Notes under the pieces: generated by a model
Databases searched by the model: none
Seen by the model: only the letters and a program-made list of their open reading frames with translations
Told to the model about the DNA's origin: nothing
Part shown: positions 1-8,668 of the stretch, one piece after another
Layout of the letters: each line of letters begins with the position of its first letter
Numbering within the stretch: position 1 is the first letter of the stretch
Program-made: the position numbers and the translations under genes
From: an uncultured Acidimicrobiia bacterium
GTDB taxonomy: Bacteria; Actinomycetota; Acidimicrobiia; Spongiisociales; Spongiisociaceae
Length of the DNA stretch: 64,000 nt
Direction of reading: 5' to 3'
Assembly (NCBI GenBank): GCA_958295745.1
Contig: OY282370.1
Coordinates: 1,545,724 to 1,609,723, forward strand

Positions 1-96
1 CGGGCCCCGCGGTGACGGATACGGCCGGTGACGGATACGGCAGGGGGCCCGGCCATCCGCAGAGCCTCGCCGGCGGGCCTACCATGCGAAGGGACC

Positions 97-181
97 GCCC
101 GGGTGACGGAACTGGTAGTCGTGGCGGACTTAAACTCCGCTGCCCCTCGAGGGCGTGTGGGTTCGAATCCCACCCCGGGCA
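97..181 (+). tRNA. tRNA-Leu (anticodon UAA)
   Basis: The acceptor stem GCCCGGG (97-103) pairs perfectly with CCCGGGC (174-180), followed by discriminator A181. The anticodon arm is GCGGA-CTTAAAC-TCCGC, giving anticodon TAA at 131-133. The T arm contains GGTTCGAATCC, and a long variable arm lies between the anticodon and T arms, as expected for a class II tRNA. The 3' CCA is not encoded (ACC then G). tRNA-Leu genes are common integration sites, and accessory-looking genes start directly downstream, but no repeat of this tRNA end was seen in the window. Confidence 0.95.
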
Positions 182-292
182 CCGCCGATGCCGTTGCCCA
201 AAGGGAACGAGCGCCGGGTTCGTCGTCGGATGCCCGCATGATGATCTTCCCTGGTTGCGCCGTACGAACGGGCGCCGGCCGCACCGCCGTGA

Positions 293-298
293 TATAAA
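293..298 (+). promoter_or_regulatory. -10-like element, probable leaderless start
   Basis: TATAAA at 293-298 ends 8 nt before the ATG at 307, so transcription would begin at or very near the start codon. No Shine-Dalgarno sequence precedes the ATG. Both facts fit a leaderless mRNA, common in actinobacteria. No convincing -35 box is visible. Confidence 0.4.
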
Positions 299-306
299 TA
301 CCTCTC

Positions 307-2508
307 ATGAAAGACAGGGCTGTCCATAGAAAACCGGCAGGGCCTGTCACGGCTGCCCTTGGAGTGGACTACGGGCCGGTCCGGATGTCGGCGTCGTGGG
401 GCAGTGCGGGCTGTCCGATCGCGCCGCGCGCCTATCGGACCGCATACGGCGAGATCGATGCCCCTGCCGAGCTGAAGGATCTGGCGGAGAACACGAGGCT
501 CAAGATCGGTGATCTGGACCGCGAGTTCTGGGATGACGCGCCTGTAACAGCACTGTCGGAATCGTGCAGGCAGATCGTGGGTCGGGAGCTGGGTCGGCTG
601 CAGTGCCCGCCGGGGGTAGTGGCCCTGCCGGCCGGGCTTCCCTTGGCGTGGGTGGTCGAACTGCCGTTGCGCACCCGCACCCGCAACGCTGTCGAGCGCC
701 TCGTAAGAGATCGCGGCAAGGGCCCGCTGGAACATTCTCTGCTGGTCGAAGACGTCATGGCTTGGCATACTGTCGGTGTGGGCTCGGTGCTCGATCTGCT
801 CTGCGTCTTGGAGAGCGCCGAGTTGGGCGCCCGGGATTTGCAGTCCGCAGATCCCGATGAAGGTCACGATCCACGCCACAGGATGACACCGGGCGAACGG
901 AGCTTGTACGACTTGGCCGCTTGGGCTCTGTCGGAGACCGACGCGTTGACCCTCGGCGATATCATGACTCTCTTTTTTGGCAAGGACACCGCAGTGAGCG
1001 AATGGCGAAACTTCGCCGAACTGCCCCTTTATGAACTGGCGAACCGCCTTCCCCATCCGTACGCCCTCGTGGACAGATGGGCCGACCGACTCCCCGAACG
1101 ATGGCGACTGATCTTCATGAAACGTCTGGTTGAATCCGAGCAGCGCATGACATTGCAAGAATTGGGTGACCGGTTTGGAGTTACCCGTGAAAGGGTTCGG
1201 CAGCTGGAAGAAAAAGTCCGCAAAAAGTTCTACGCCTACGCCGCCACCGCCTCCGGTCGTTCGATCAAATGGCGGATCGAAACCATCCGCAGATCGGTGA
1301 ACGTCGCCGTTCCGGTCGGCAGTGTGGAGGGATTACTGTTGGGTCCCGCAGATTTACCGGACTATTCCTCCCTCTTCTTGAATCTGGCCGGTCCTTATAG
1401 TATTTCGGGCGGCTGGTTGGTCCTCCAATCTGCTCTACACACCGACCCCACGAAGTCGATAATCGATGCGGTAGACGAGTACGGCCGCATCGACACGGTC
1501 GGCGCGGGTGAGGCCCTCCAGAAATGGGGTCTGGACGACAGCCTCCATCTGGAATGGTTGTCCCGTGACGACGCGGTTCACATGTTCAAGGGCCGACTGA
1601 TACGAAGTCGGGGACCCGCGGCGGAAAAGTTGGCTCTCTCCCTTCATGATCTCGGGGGCCAGGCTACTGCCGAGAAGATACGGGACAACCTTGGATTAGA
1701 CCGCAATATCCGTTATGTCAAGAACCTTCTGTCGGCGGATGATCGATTCACACGAGCAGCCAGAGCCGAGTGGGCGCTGACCTCATGGGGTCTTCCCGTA
1801 TACACGGGCATCGCCTCCTCCATCCGCCGTCTTCTGGAAGAGACCGGTCCGATGCGGGTCGGCGATGTGGCCGCACGGTTGGAGGCCGATTTCGGTATCA
1901 AGAGAAGCTCTACAAATACTTTCTGCGAGGCGGCGGCTTTCGTGGTAGAGGATGGTCTGGTGCGTCTTCGCCGGGAGGGCGAGGCCTATGTGTATAAGGA
2001 CGACTCTATCGGGGATGCAAAGGGGGTGTTCGCTCTCGGGGGGAGGCGGGTCGGGCTGCTCTTCCGGGTAGATCGGGATGTGCTGAGGGGGAGCGGGCGG
2101 TCACTCGGCGCGGCGGCCGGGGCGATCCTGGGGGTGGCCCCGAATGACCGCCTCGTTTTCCACGATCCGAACGGCCTTCTCCTCAACGTCTCCTTTCCCG
2201 ATACGACCATCCACGGTCCGTCTCTGGGTTCGTCGAGGGAGCTCGCCGAGGCCGCGGGGGCGGAGCTGGATGGTTATCTCAACCTGGTGCTCGATCGGGC
2301 CGACCGGTCGGTGTTGGCAACCGCGACCAAGGTCGCAGATCACGATCCCGGGTGGTCCTTGGCGGCGAGACTCACCGGCATCGACCAAGAAACCGGCCTC
2401 GACGGACTGGCCGCCGCCCTCCGATGCGCCCCCGAAGAGGTGGAGGCGGTGCTGCACAATCGAGGCGACCGCGTACTGGCCGAGACGCTGCCTACCGACA
2501 GATACTGA
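307..2508 (+). CDS. Large DNA-binding protein with sigma-70 region-4-like HTH and C-terminal winged-HTH segments
   Basis: The 733-aa protein has a clear sigma-70 region 4 helix-turn-helix at about residues 281-300, with the signature TRERVRQLE. It lacks the region 2 sequence needed to bind the -10 element, so it is not a complete sigma factor. Further on, residues about 445-570 carry two segments that look like winged helices; the second (starting LLEETGPMRVGDVAARLE) resembles the HARE-HTH fold found in restriction and chromatin proteins. The ATG at 307 has no ribosome binding site but follows a -10-like box at leaderless distance. The family occurs in actinobacteria as uncharacterised sigma-like HTH proteins. 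A role as a transcription regulator or as a DNA-sensing part of a defence locus is inference. Confidence 0.75.
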   Translation: MKDRAVHRKPAGPVTAALGVDYGPVRMSASWGSAGCPIAPRAYRTAYGEIDAPAELKDLAENTRLKIGDLDREFWDDAPVTALSESCRQIVGRELGRLQCPPGVVALPAGLPLAWVVELPLRTRTRNAVERLVRDRGKGPLEHSLLVEDVMAWHTVGVGSVLDLLCVLESAELGARDLQSADPDEGHDPRHRMTPGERSLYDLAAWALSETDALTLGDIMTLFFGKDTAVSEWRNFAELPLYELANRLPHPYALVDRWADRLPERWRLIFMKRLVESEQRMTLQELGDRFGVTRERVRQLEEKVRKKFYAYAATASGRSIKWRIETIRRSVNVAVPVGSVEGLLLGPADLPDYSSLFLNLAGPYSISGGWLVLQSALHTDPTKSIIDAVDEYGRIDTVGAGEALQKWGLDDSLHLEWLSRDDAVHMFKGRLIRSRGPAAEKLALSLHDLGGQATAEKIRDNLGLDRNIRYVKNLLSADDRFTRAARAEWALTSWGLPVYTGIASSIRRLLEETGPMRVGDVAARLEADFGIKRSSTNTFCEAAAFVVEDGLVRLRREGEAYVYKDDSIGDAKGVFALGGRRVGLLFRVDRDVLRGSGRSLGAAAGAILGVAPNDRLVFHDPNGLLLNVSFPDTTIHGPSLGSSRELAEAAGAELDGYLNLVLDRADRSVLATATKVADHDPGWSLAARLTGIDQETGLDGLAAALRCAPEEVEAVLHNRGDRVLAETLPTDRY

Positions 2509-2652
2509 GCCGCTGAGCAGCCCGAGAACAGCCCCATCGGTGAGCGTTACTTGCCTGCGGCGGCTGTTGCTCGATCTACACACGACCCTGTCCGCGGCCC
2601 GCGTTCAGGTAAACTTTCTACTATGTTATAACTATTGATAATCAGCGAACGG

Positions 2653-2658
2653 TATAAT
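2653..2658 (+). promoter_or_regulatory. -10 element TATAAT upstream of the propeller gene
   Basis: A consensus TATAAT lies 34 nt before the GTG start at 2693, giving a leader of roughly 28 nt. The local sequence (2610-2660) is much more AT-rich than its surroundings. TTGATA at 2635-2640 is too close (12 nt) to serve as a standard -35 box. Confidence 0.4.
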
Positions 2659-2692
2659 CACGGGGAAGTGGATTAGCAGGCGAGGAGTTCGG

Positions 2693-4663
2693 GTGACGGG
2701 TCGCAACGTGGTTCATGGCCGGCGGTGGTTTGCCGGGGCTCTTGCCGCCGCGTCGATGGTTTGGTTGGGGGTGCCGGCGGCAGGTAAGTGCGATCCGCCC
2801 GCCGATACACCCATCATTGGCACTCCGTCCGATATCGGAACCGGACGCATTGCCTATACAAAAACGAGATGGGACGACAGCTTGGCCGGTCTCTGGGTGG
2901 TGGATGCGGACGGTGCCAACAGACAGCGGCTGGCCGACCGGGGCAGGTATCCGGTGTGGTCGCCGGACGGTCGCTATATCGCCTACTCCGGATCGGGTGA
3001 TGACGGCGGGGTGTGGGTGATGGACGCCGACGGCGCCAACAGGCGGCGGCTGACCTACATCTCCGGGTCGTATCCGGTGTGGTCGCCGGACGGTCGCTAT
3101 ATCGCCTACTCCGGATCGGGTGATGACGGCGGGGTGTGGGTGGTGGATGTGGACGGTACCGACCGACAGCGGTTGGCCGACCGGGGCAGGTATCCGGTGT
3201 GGTCGCCGGACGGTCGCTATATCGCTTACACCGAGTGGGGTGATGACGGCGGGGTGTGGGTGGTGGATGTGGACGGTGCCAACAGACAGCGGTTGGCCGA
3301 CCGGGGCAGGTATCCGGTGTGGTCGCCGGACGGTCGCTATATCGCTTACACCGGGTGGGGTGATGACGGCGGGGTGTGGGTGATGGACGTCGATGGCGCT
3401 AATCCTCGGTTGCTGGCCGACCGGGGTGAGGGTTCGCCGGTGTGGTCGCCGGATGGTCGTAGTATCGCATACTACGAGTACGGTGATAACCGCGGGGTGT
3501 GGGTGGTGGATGTGGACGGTACCGACCGACAGCGGTTGGCCGCCCGGGGCAGGTATCCGGTGTGGTCGCCGGACGGTAGGCGTATTGCTTACAACCGCGA
3601 AGGGGTGTGGGTGGTGGATGCCGACGGCGCCAACAGGCGGCTGCTGACCCGCGACGGGGGTGAGGATCCGGTGTGGTCGCCGGATGGAAATCACATCACC
3701 TATCTGAAAAAGAGACTGAACGAGTACGTTTACGACATCTGGGTGGTGGATACCGACGGGGGCCGCCCCCGGTTGCTGGCCAAGAAAGGCCACCGGCCGG
3801 TGTGGTCGCCGGACAGCCGGCGTATCGTCTATCACAGAGGGGTCGAGGCCGTTTCGGAGATTTGGGTTATGGATACCGGCCGCGCCGCTCACCGACGGCT
3901 GGCCGACGGGTCGAGTCCGGTGTGGTCGCCGGACGGCCGGCGTATCGTCTACACCAAACGGGACGAGGATGGTATCGGGGTTTGGGTGATGGACGCCGAC
4001 AGCGCCGAACCCAGGCGCTTGGTTCGCGGGGGTGACGATGCGGTCTGGTCCCCCGACGGTCGTCGCATCGCCTACTTCGGAGCGGGTGGCGGGGTTTGGG
4101 TGATGGACGCCGACGGCGCCAGCAGGCGGCGGCTGACCTACAGCAACGGGTCGAGTCCGGTGTGGTCGCCGGACGGGAACTACATCGCCTACGACAGAGG
4201 CGCCGCGGGCACCACCGAGATTTGGGTGGTGAATGTCGACGGCGTTGGCCTACATCGGCTGACCGAGGGTAGGCGTCCGGTGTGGTCGCCGGATGGTCGT
4301 CGTATCGCCTACACCAAACCGGTCGGGGAACACAATGAGGTTTGGGTGATGGGTGCCGACGGCGCCGATTCTCGGCGTTTGGTTCGCGGGAGTGCGGGTC
4401 CGGTGTGGTCGCCGGATGGTCGTCGTATCGCCTATTTCACATTACATTGGGCGGTTTGGGTGATGGACGTGGACGGCGCCAACGTACGGCGAACGACCAA
4501 TGCCGACGGGTGGGGCCCGACGTGGTCGCCGGATGGGAACTATCTCGCCTTCTCCATTGGATGCGATTCCGCCGAGGAGGTTCGGTTAGTGGATCCCGAT
4601 ACCGACAGCGGCGACGTCTGGAAACTGGCCGATGGGCGGGGTCCGGTCTGGGCACCCGTTTAG
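2693..4663 (+). CDS. Secreted TolB-like beta-propeller repeat protein
   Basis: The 656-aa protein begins with a likely signal peptide (RR at residues 10-11, hydrophobic stretch to about residue 30, then AAGK). The rest is about 14 repeats of 35-41 residues, each with PVWSPDGRxIAY followed by a xWVxDxDGxxxRRL strand. This is the WD40-like/PD40 repeat of TolB propellers. Fourteen complete repeats would fit two seven-bladed propellers. The GTG start follows GAGGAG at 2682-2687. No enzymatic domain is visible, so it is probably an extracytoplasmic binding or scaffold protein. Several repeats are almost identical at DNA level, which indicates recent internal expansion. The ligand is unknown. Confidence 0.85.
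   Translation: MTGRNVVHGRRWFAGALAAASMVWLGVPAAGKCDPPADTPIIGTPSDIGTGRIAYTKTRWDDSLAGLWVVDADGANRQRLADRGRYPVWSPDGRYIAYSGSGDDGGVWVMDADGANRRRLTYISGSYPVWSPDGRYIAYSGSGDDGGVWVVDVDGTDRQRLADRGRYPVWSPDGRYIAYTEWGDDGGVWVVDVDGANRQRLADRGRYPVWSPDGRYIAYTGWGDDGGVWVMDVDGANPRLLADRGEGSPVWSPDGRSIAYYEYGDNRGVWVVDVDGTDRQRLAARGRYPVWSPDGRRIAYNREGVWVVDADGANRRLLTRDGGEDPVWSPDGNHITYLKKRLNEYVYDIWVVDTDGGRPRLLAKKGHRPVWSPDSRRIVYHRGVEAVSEIWVMDTGRAAHRRLADGSSPVWSPDGRRIVYTKRDEDGIGVWVMDADSAEPRRLVRGGDDAVWSPDGRRIAYFGAGGGVWVMDADGASRRRLTYSNGSSPVWSPDGNYIAYDRGAAGTTEIWVVNVDGVGLHRLTEGRRPVWSPDGRRIAYTKPVGEHNEVWVMGADGADSRRLVRGSAGPVWSPDGRRIAYFTLHWAVWVMDVDGANVRRTTNADGWGPTWSPDGNYLAFSIGCDSAEEVRLVDPDTDSGDVWKLADGRGPVWAPV
2931..3413 (+). repeat. Four near-identical tandem 120-123-bp coding repeats
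   Basis: Units start at 2931, 3054, 3174 and 3294. They encode the propeller blades and share long identical stretches around CCGGTGTGGTCGCCGGACGG and the GATGACGGCGGGGTGTGGGT segment. Blades further downstream are more diverged. The 120-bp period equals 40 codons, so unit gain or loss keeps the frame. Confidence 0.85.
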
Positions 4664-4692
4664 CCTGCTCACCCTCTTGGGAGTTGGGCCAT

Positions 4693-4721
4693 TCGACCGT
4701 CCAGGTTCCCAGGCTGGTCAG
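4693..4721. repeat. Left copy of 29-bp direct repeat (korB 3'-end fragment)
   Basis: This 29-bp stretch is identical to 23137-23165, which codes for the last residues of KorB. The similarity extends leftwards to 4679 (versus 23123), giving 40 matches over 43 bp including the position of the korB stop, which reads TGG here. It sits 29 bp after the propeller gene and marks the left edge of the accessory block. It is either an attachment-site copy or a remnant of a duplicated korB end. Confidence 0.85.
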
Positions 4722-4826
4722 AGTTGAGTCCACGGTCGTGGTGTACGGGGGGGTGGTGAACCCGGTACGGTTCATTGAGGCGTGTGGTGCAGGGCCGGGT
4801 GATCGCTGCGATCGTCCACCATCCCG

Positions 4827-5030
4827 CTATTGCTTTTCTTGCTCCAAGGTAACCTGGTCCGTCGCGGTTCTCATGTACCTCCCGATTCGTTCCCAGTCTC
4901 CGCGGAGGTTCCGAACGTCCGCCTCGAAGCCCTCGTATTTCTCTCTCCGGACCAGTACGCCCTCAAAGTCCATCAACCGTGCCATCCCGTCCATGAGGGG
5001 CGACCTCTGAATTGCCGACAACAATCCCAT
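4827..5030 (-). CDS. Small hypothetical protein (67 aa)
   Basis: A minus-strand reading frame encodes a 67-aa charged protein without low-complexity shadow features. A purine-rich GGAAGG lies about 4-9 nt before the ATG. It is the only plausible gene between the propeller gene and the helicase gene (a stretch of about 500 bases), and it lies just inside the left direct repeat. Function unknown; no domain recognised. It could be a spurious frame. Confidence 0.45.
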   Translation of the reverse strand: MGLLSAIQRSPLMDGMARLMDFEGVLVRREKYEGFEADVRNLRGDWERIGRYMRTATDQVTLEQEKQ

Positions 5031-5164
5031 GCGGCCTTCCGTCCTTCTGTAGAGGTTCGTGATGCACTGTAGTTGAGTGTATTACAGCGATGTCCGCCAC
5101 TATGCTTCGTGCCCCCAGAGCGGACCGAAATACCTGCTCAGGGCGTGATAGGACCTTTGTACTA

Positions 5165-8100
5165 ATGGATCTAAGTGAACTCGAACAAGGCAAACGGGTA
5201 GTTGGTGTTGTCCCGGGAGGCCCGGTCGAGGTGGTAACGGTCGAGTGGAGCGACGGCGATGTCGTCAACCTCATCTACCGCTCCGAGGCTGGCGTGCTGG
5301 ATCAGCGGCTGGTCACCGCGTCCGAAGCCGAACGTTTCGAGACGGCGGCGGATAGGCGGTGGTCCTTCGATGCCGACGGAGGGCTGTTCCGGCTGGCGTC
5401 GGAGGCCCGCCGCATCCAGCTCGCCCACCTGTTCGATCAGTTCACGGCGGTGGAGTCGTCCGGCATCGACCCGTTGCCTCATCAGATCGAAGCCGTCTAC
5501 CAGCGTTTGCTCCCCCTGCGGCCTCTCCGCTTTCTGCTGGCTGACGATCCCGGCGCGGGCAAGACCATCATGTCGGGCCTCTACATACGGGAGCTGGTTC
5601 TGCGCGGTGATCTCGCCCGATGTCTGATCATCGCCCCCGGTGCGCTGGTGGAGCAATGGCAGGAAGAACTTTCGGACAAGTTCGGTCTGAATTTCGACAT
5701 CTTCTCCCGTGACATGGTGGAGTCGTCCCGCACGGCCAATCCATTCCTCGAACGAAACATGCTGATCGCCCGCCTCGACCAGCTGTCGCGCAATGACGAA
5801 CTGCTGGACAAACTGTCCGTCTCGGAATGGGATATCGTGATCGTCGACGAGGCCCACAAGATGGCGGCTCATCTCTATGGCAACGAGGTCAACAAGACGA
5901 AGCGGTTCCGGCTGGGGGAGCGGCTCGGGGATCTGACACGCGGCCTGTTGCTCCTGACGGCCACCCCGCACAACGGAAAGGACGACGATTTCCTGCTGTT
6001 CCTGAGCTTGCTCGACGGGGAGCGTTTCGGCGGCCGGCTGCGCGACGGCGGCGCGTTGCCCGATACGAAGGACGTGATGCGCCGCTACGTGAAGGAAAAT
6101 CTCCTCACCTTCAAGGGCACCCCGCTGTTCCCGGAACGGTATGCCGAGACCCTCAAGTACAGCCTGAGCGAGCCGGAGCAACGCCTCTACGACGCGGTCA
6201 CCGAATACGTGCGCACCGGTATGAACCGGGCGGACGATCTGAAGCAGGGGGGCGACCGCCGTCGAGGTTTGATAGTGGGTTTTGCCCTGGCCGGGCTGCA
6301 GCGCAGGTTGGCCTCATCTCCGGCCGCCATCCACGAGTCGCTGCGGCGGCGTATGGAGAAGGTCGAGCGCAGGTTGGCCGAAGTCAAAGGATCGGCCAGC
6401 TCGGTTGCACCGGTTGCGGACTACGCCTATCCCGCGAGGGTCGGGTCGGCCGATTTCGAGGACTTCGACTACGACGACTTCAACGATTTACAAATCGAAA
6501 CCCTCGAGGAGGATGCGGTCGATGCCGCCACGGCCGAGCTGACCGCCGAGGAACTGGAAAAAGAACTCGCGCAGCTGCGCATCCTCGAACGCCTGGCCCG
6601 GCAGGTTCGAGAATCCCGGGTCGACCAGAAGTGGCGTCAGATGTCCGACTTCCTCCAATCGGACAAGTTCACCGACGGCGATGAACGAAGGAAGCTGATC
6701 GTGTTCACCGAACACAAGGACACGCTGGTCTATCTGACCGAGCGCATCCGGTCGCTCCTCGGACGATTCGAAGCGGTGGTCAACATCCACGGCGGGATGA
6801 GGCGGGAAGAAAGGCGGCGCGTTCAGGATGGGTTCCGCAACGACCCGAAGGTGCAGGTGCTCGTGGCGACCGATGCGGCAGGTGAAGGCGTCAACCTTCA
6901 GAGGGCGAACATGATGGTCAACTACGACATCCCGTGGAATCCGAACAGGATCGAGCAGCGCTTCGGACGAATCCACCGCATCGGCCAGAGACAGCCGTGT
7001 TACCTGTGGAATCTGGTGGCGCACGAGACCCGCGAGGGCAGAGTGTTGGAGCGGCTTTTTCACAAGATCGAGCAACAGCGCCGGGCTTACGGCGGCCAAG
7101 TCTACGACACCCTGGGGGACGCCCAGATAAACAAATCCTTGCAGAGGGCCCTCATCGACGCCATCCGGTACGGCGACAATCCGGCGGTCATGGCCCGCAT
7201 GGAGCAGGTCATAGACGGCGAAATCGGCCAGCGCTTCGTTGAGATACTCAAGGAGCAGGCGCTGGCACCCGAGAGCCTGGCCCAATCCGGCCTCGATGAG
7301 ATCCGGAAGCAGATGGAGTATGCCAAGTCCCGTAAGCTCCAGCCCGGCTTCGTCGAGGCGTTTTTCCTGGCCGCGCTGACGCATGTGGGCGGGCGCGCCT
7401 CGCATCGGGAGAAGGGGCGCTTTCAGGTGACGCGGGTTCCTGCTTCCGTCCGATCACGGGAGCGGGAAGCCCAAGTGCTGGGCCAGGTACAACCGCGCTA
7501 CGAGCGGATCACCTTCGAGAAGGTCTTCGTCGAGGGTCGAGAAGGCAAGCCGCGGGCGGAGCTGATCGCTCCCGGACACCCGCTTCTTTCGGCTCTGATC
7601 GAGACCGTCCTCGAAAGACACGGCGCCGCTCTCACCTCAGGGGCCATCCTGGTTGACGAGACCGATACGGGCCGGGCGCCGAAGGTGTTGGTCTATCTGG
7701 ATCACGCCATCACCGATGGGAGGATCGACAGCGGCGTTCAGCGGATCGTGTCGAGGCGTTTCCAGTTCGTCGAGGTGAGGGAGGACGGCGCGGTCGACGA
7801 TCCGGGCGCCGACCCCTATCTCAACTACCGGGAGCTCGCCGATGGTGAAGCCGAGCTGGTCAGGGCGAACATCGACCATTCCTGGGCCGATAAGGGCGTT
7901 GACGCAGTGGCCCGCAAGTGGGCCATCGCCAACCTCGCTGCCCCCCACTTCGAGGAGATTGCCGAGGTCTCCAGGGTTCGGATCGATCGGGTGCGCACGG
8001 CGGTCAGGGAGCGGCTCGACGGCGAGATACAGTACTGGGACCTACGCGCCTACGTACTGAGAGAGCAGGAGGATCAAGGCAGGAAACCGCGCCTCAACTC

Positions 8101-8668
8101 CGAGCGGGCTCGCCAACGGGCGGAGGGCCTCGCAGCGAGAAAGGAGCGCCGCCTTCGTCAGCTCGACGCCGAATCGGACCTGTCGAGCAGACCGCCCAAT
8201 GTGGTGGCGGCCGCTCTGATCATTCCTCAGGGCCTGTTGGACGGGTTGGCGGGGGTCGCCGACCCTCTGACCCGCGGCGACACCGCAGAAACCGACCGGA
8301 GGGCGGTCGCCGCCGTGATCGAGGCCGAACATTCGCTGGGACGGATTCCCGAGGAGCAGCAGCACAACAACCCCGGATTCGATATATTGTCACGTGACCC
8401 CGCCGACGGCATCGTGTACCAGATCGAAGTCAAGGGTCACCTGCCTACCACCCCCGAAATCAAGGTCAGCGCGGTGCAGGTCCGTCAAGGGAAGCAGAAC
8501 CCCGACCGCTTCCGCCTGGCAGTGGTCGAGGTACCGAAGGATCCAAACGCCGAGCCGGTGGTAAACTACTTGCTGAGACCCTTCGATGGATACGAGTTGC
8601 ACTTCGCCCAAACCCACCTGCCCCTCAAGGTCGCCGACCTAAGAACCCAGGCAGTAGCGCCTCAATGA
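5165..8668 (+). CDS. SNF2-family helicase with C-terminal DUF3883-like nuclease-fold domain
   Basis: The protein is about 1167 aa. Superfamily 2 motifs are in order: Walker A DPGAGKT (about 128-134), DEAH (about 228-231), TATPHNG (motif III), and QRFGRIHRIGQ (motif VI, about 600). A C-terminal segment (about 1040-1145) with NNPGFDI and QIEVKGH matches the DUF3883 type, a predicted restriction-endonuclease-like fold. The ATG at 5165 (protein starts MDLSELEQGKRV) fits family N-termini; an in-frame ATG at 5090 would add 25 residues. It overlaps the next gene by 4 nt and begins the helicase-unknown-methylase operon. Related proteins act in phage-defence loci together with DUF1156 and DUF499 proteins. 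Role here, as DNA translocase of such a system, is inferred from context. Confidence 0.88.
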   Translation: MDLSELEQGKRVVGVVPGGPVEVVTVEWSDGDVVNLIYRSEAGVLDQRLVTASEAERFETAADRRWSFDADGGLFRLASEARRIQLAHLFDQFTAVESSGIDPLPHQIEAVYQRLLPLRPLRFLLADDPGAGKTIMSGLYIRELVLRGDLARCLIIAPGALVEQWQEELSDKFGLNFDIFSRDMVESSRTANPFLERNMLIARLDQLSRNDELLDKLSVSEWDIVIVDEAHKMAAHLYGNEVNKTKRFRLGERLGDLTRGLLLLTATPHNGKDDDFLLFLSLLDGERFGGRLRDGGALPDTKDVMRRYVKENLLTFKGTPLFPERYAETLKYSLSEPEQRLYDAVTEYVRTGMNRADDLKQGGDRRRGLIVGFALAGLQRRLASSPAAIHESLRRRMEKVERRLAEVKGSASSVAPVADYAYPARVGSADFEDFDYDDFNDLQIETLEEDAVDAATAELTAEELEKELAQLRILERLARQVRESRVDQKWRQMSDFLQSDKFTDGDERRKLIVFTEHKDTLVYLTERIRSLLGRFEAVVNIHGGMRREERRRVQDGFRNDPKVQVLVATDAAGEGVNLQRANMMVNYDIPWNPNRIEQRFGRIHRIGQRQPCYLWNLVAHETREGRVLERLFHKIEQQRRAYGGQVYDTLGDAQINKSLQRALIDAIRYGDNPAVMARMEQVIDGEIGQRFVEILKEQALAPESLAQSGLDEIRKQMEYAKSRKLQPGFVEAFFLAALTHVGGRASHREKGRFQVTRVPASVRSREREAQVLGQVQPRYERITFEKVFVEGREGKPRAELIAPGHPLLSALIETVLERHGAALTSGAILVDETDTGRAPKVLVYLDHAITDGRIDSGVQRIVSRRFQFVEVREDGAVDDPGADPYLNYRELADGEAELVRANIDHSWADKGVDAVARKWAIANLAAPHFEEIAEVSRVRIDRVRTAVRERLDGEIQYWDLRAYVLREQEDQGRKPRLNSERARQRAEGLAARKERRLRQLDAESDLSSRPPNVVAAALIIPQGLLDGLAGVADPLTRGDTAETDRRAVAAVIEAEHSLGRIPEEQQHNNPGFDILSRDPADGIVYQIEVKGHLPTTPEIKVSAVQVRQGKQNPDRFRLAVVEVPKDPNAEPVVNYLLRPFDGYELHFAQTHLPLKVADLRTQAVAPQ

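Noticed and set aside
130-1158. 342-aa minus-strand frame
   Set aside because: Antisense to the sigma-like gene, overlaps the tRNA and lacks any domain.
2642-3892. 416-aa minus-strand frame with VHIHHPHPAVIT repeats
   Set aside because: It is the antisense image of the propeller repeats; repetitiveness follows from the plus-strand gene, which has signal peptide and ribosome binding site.
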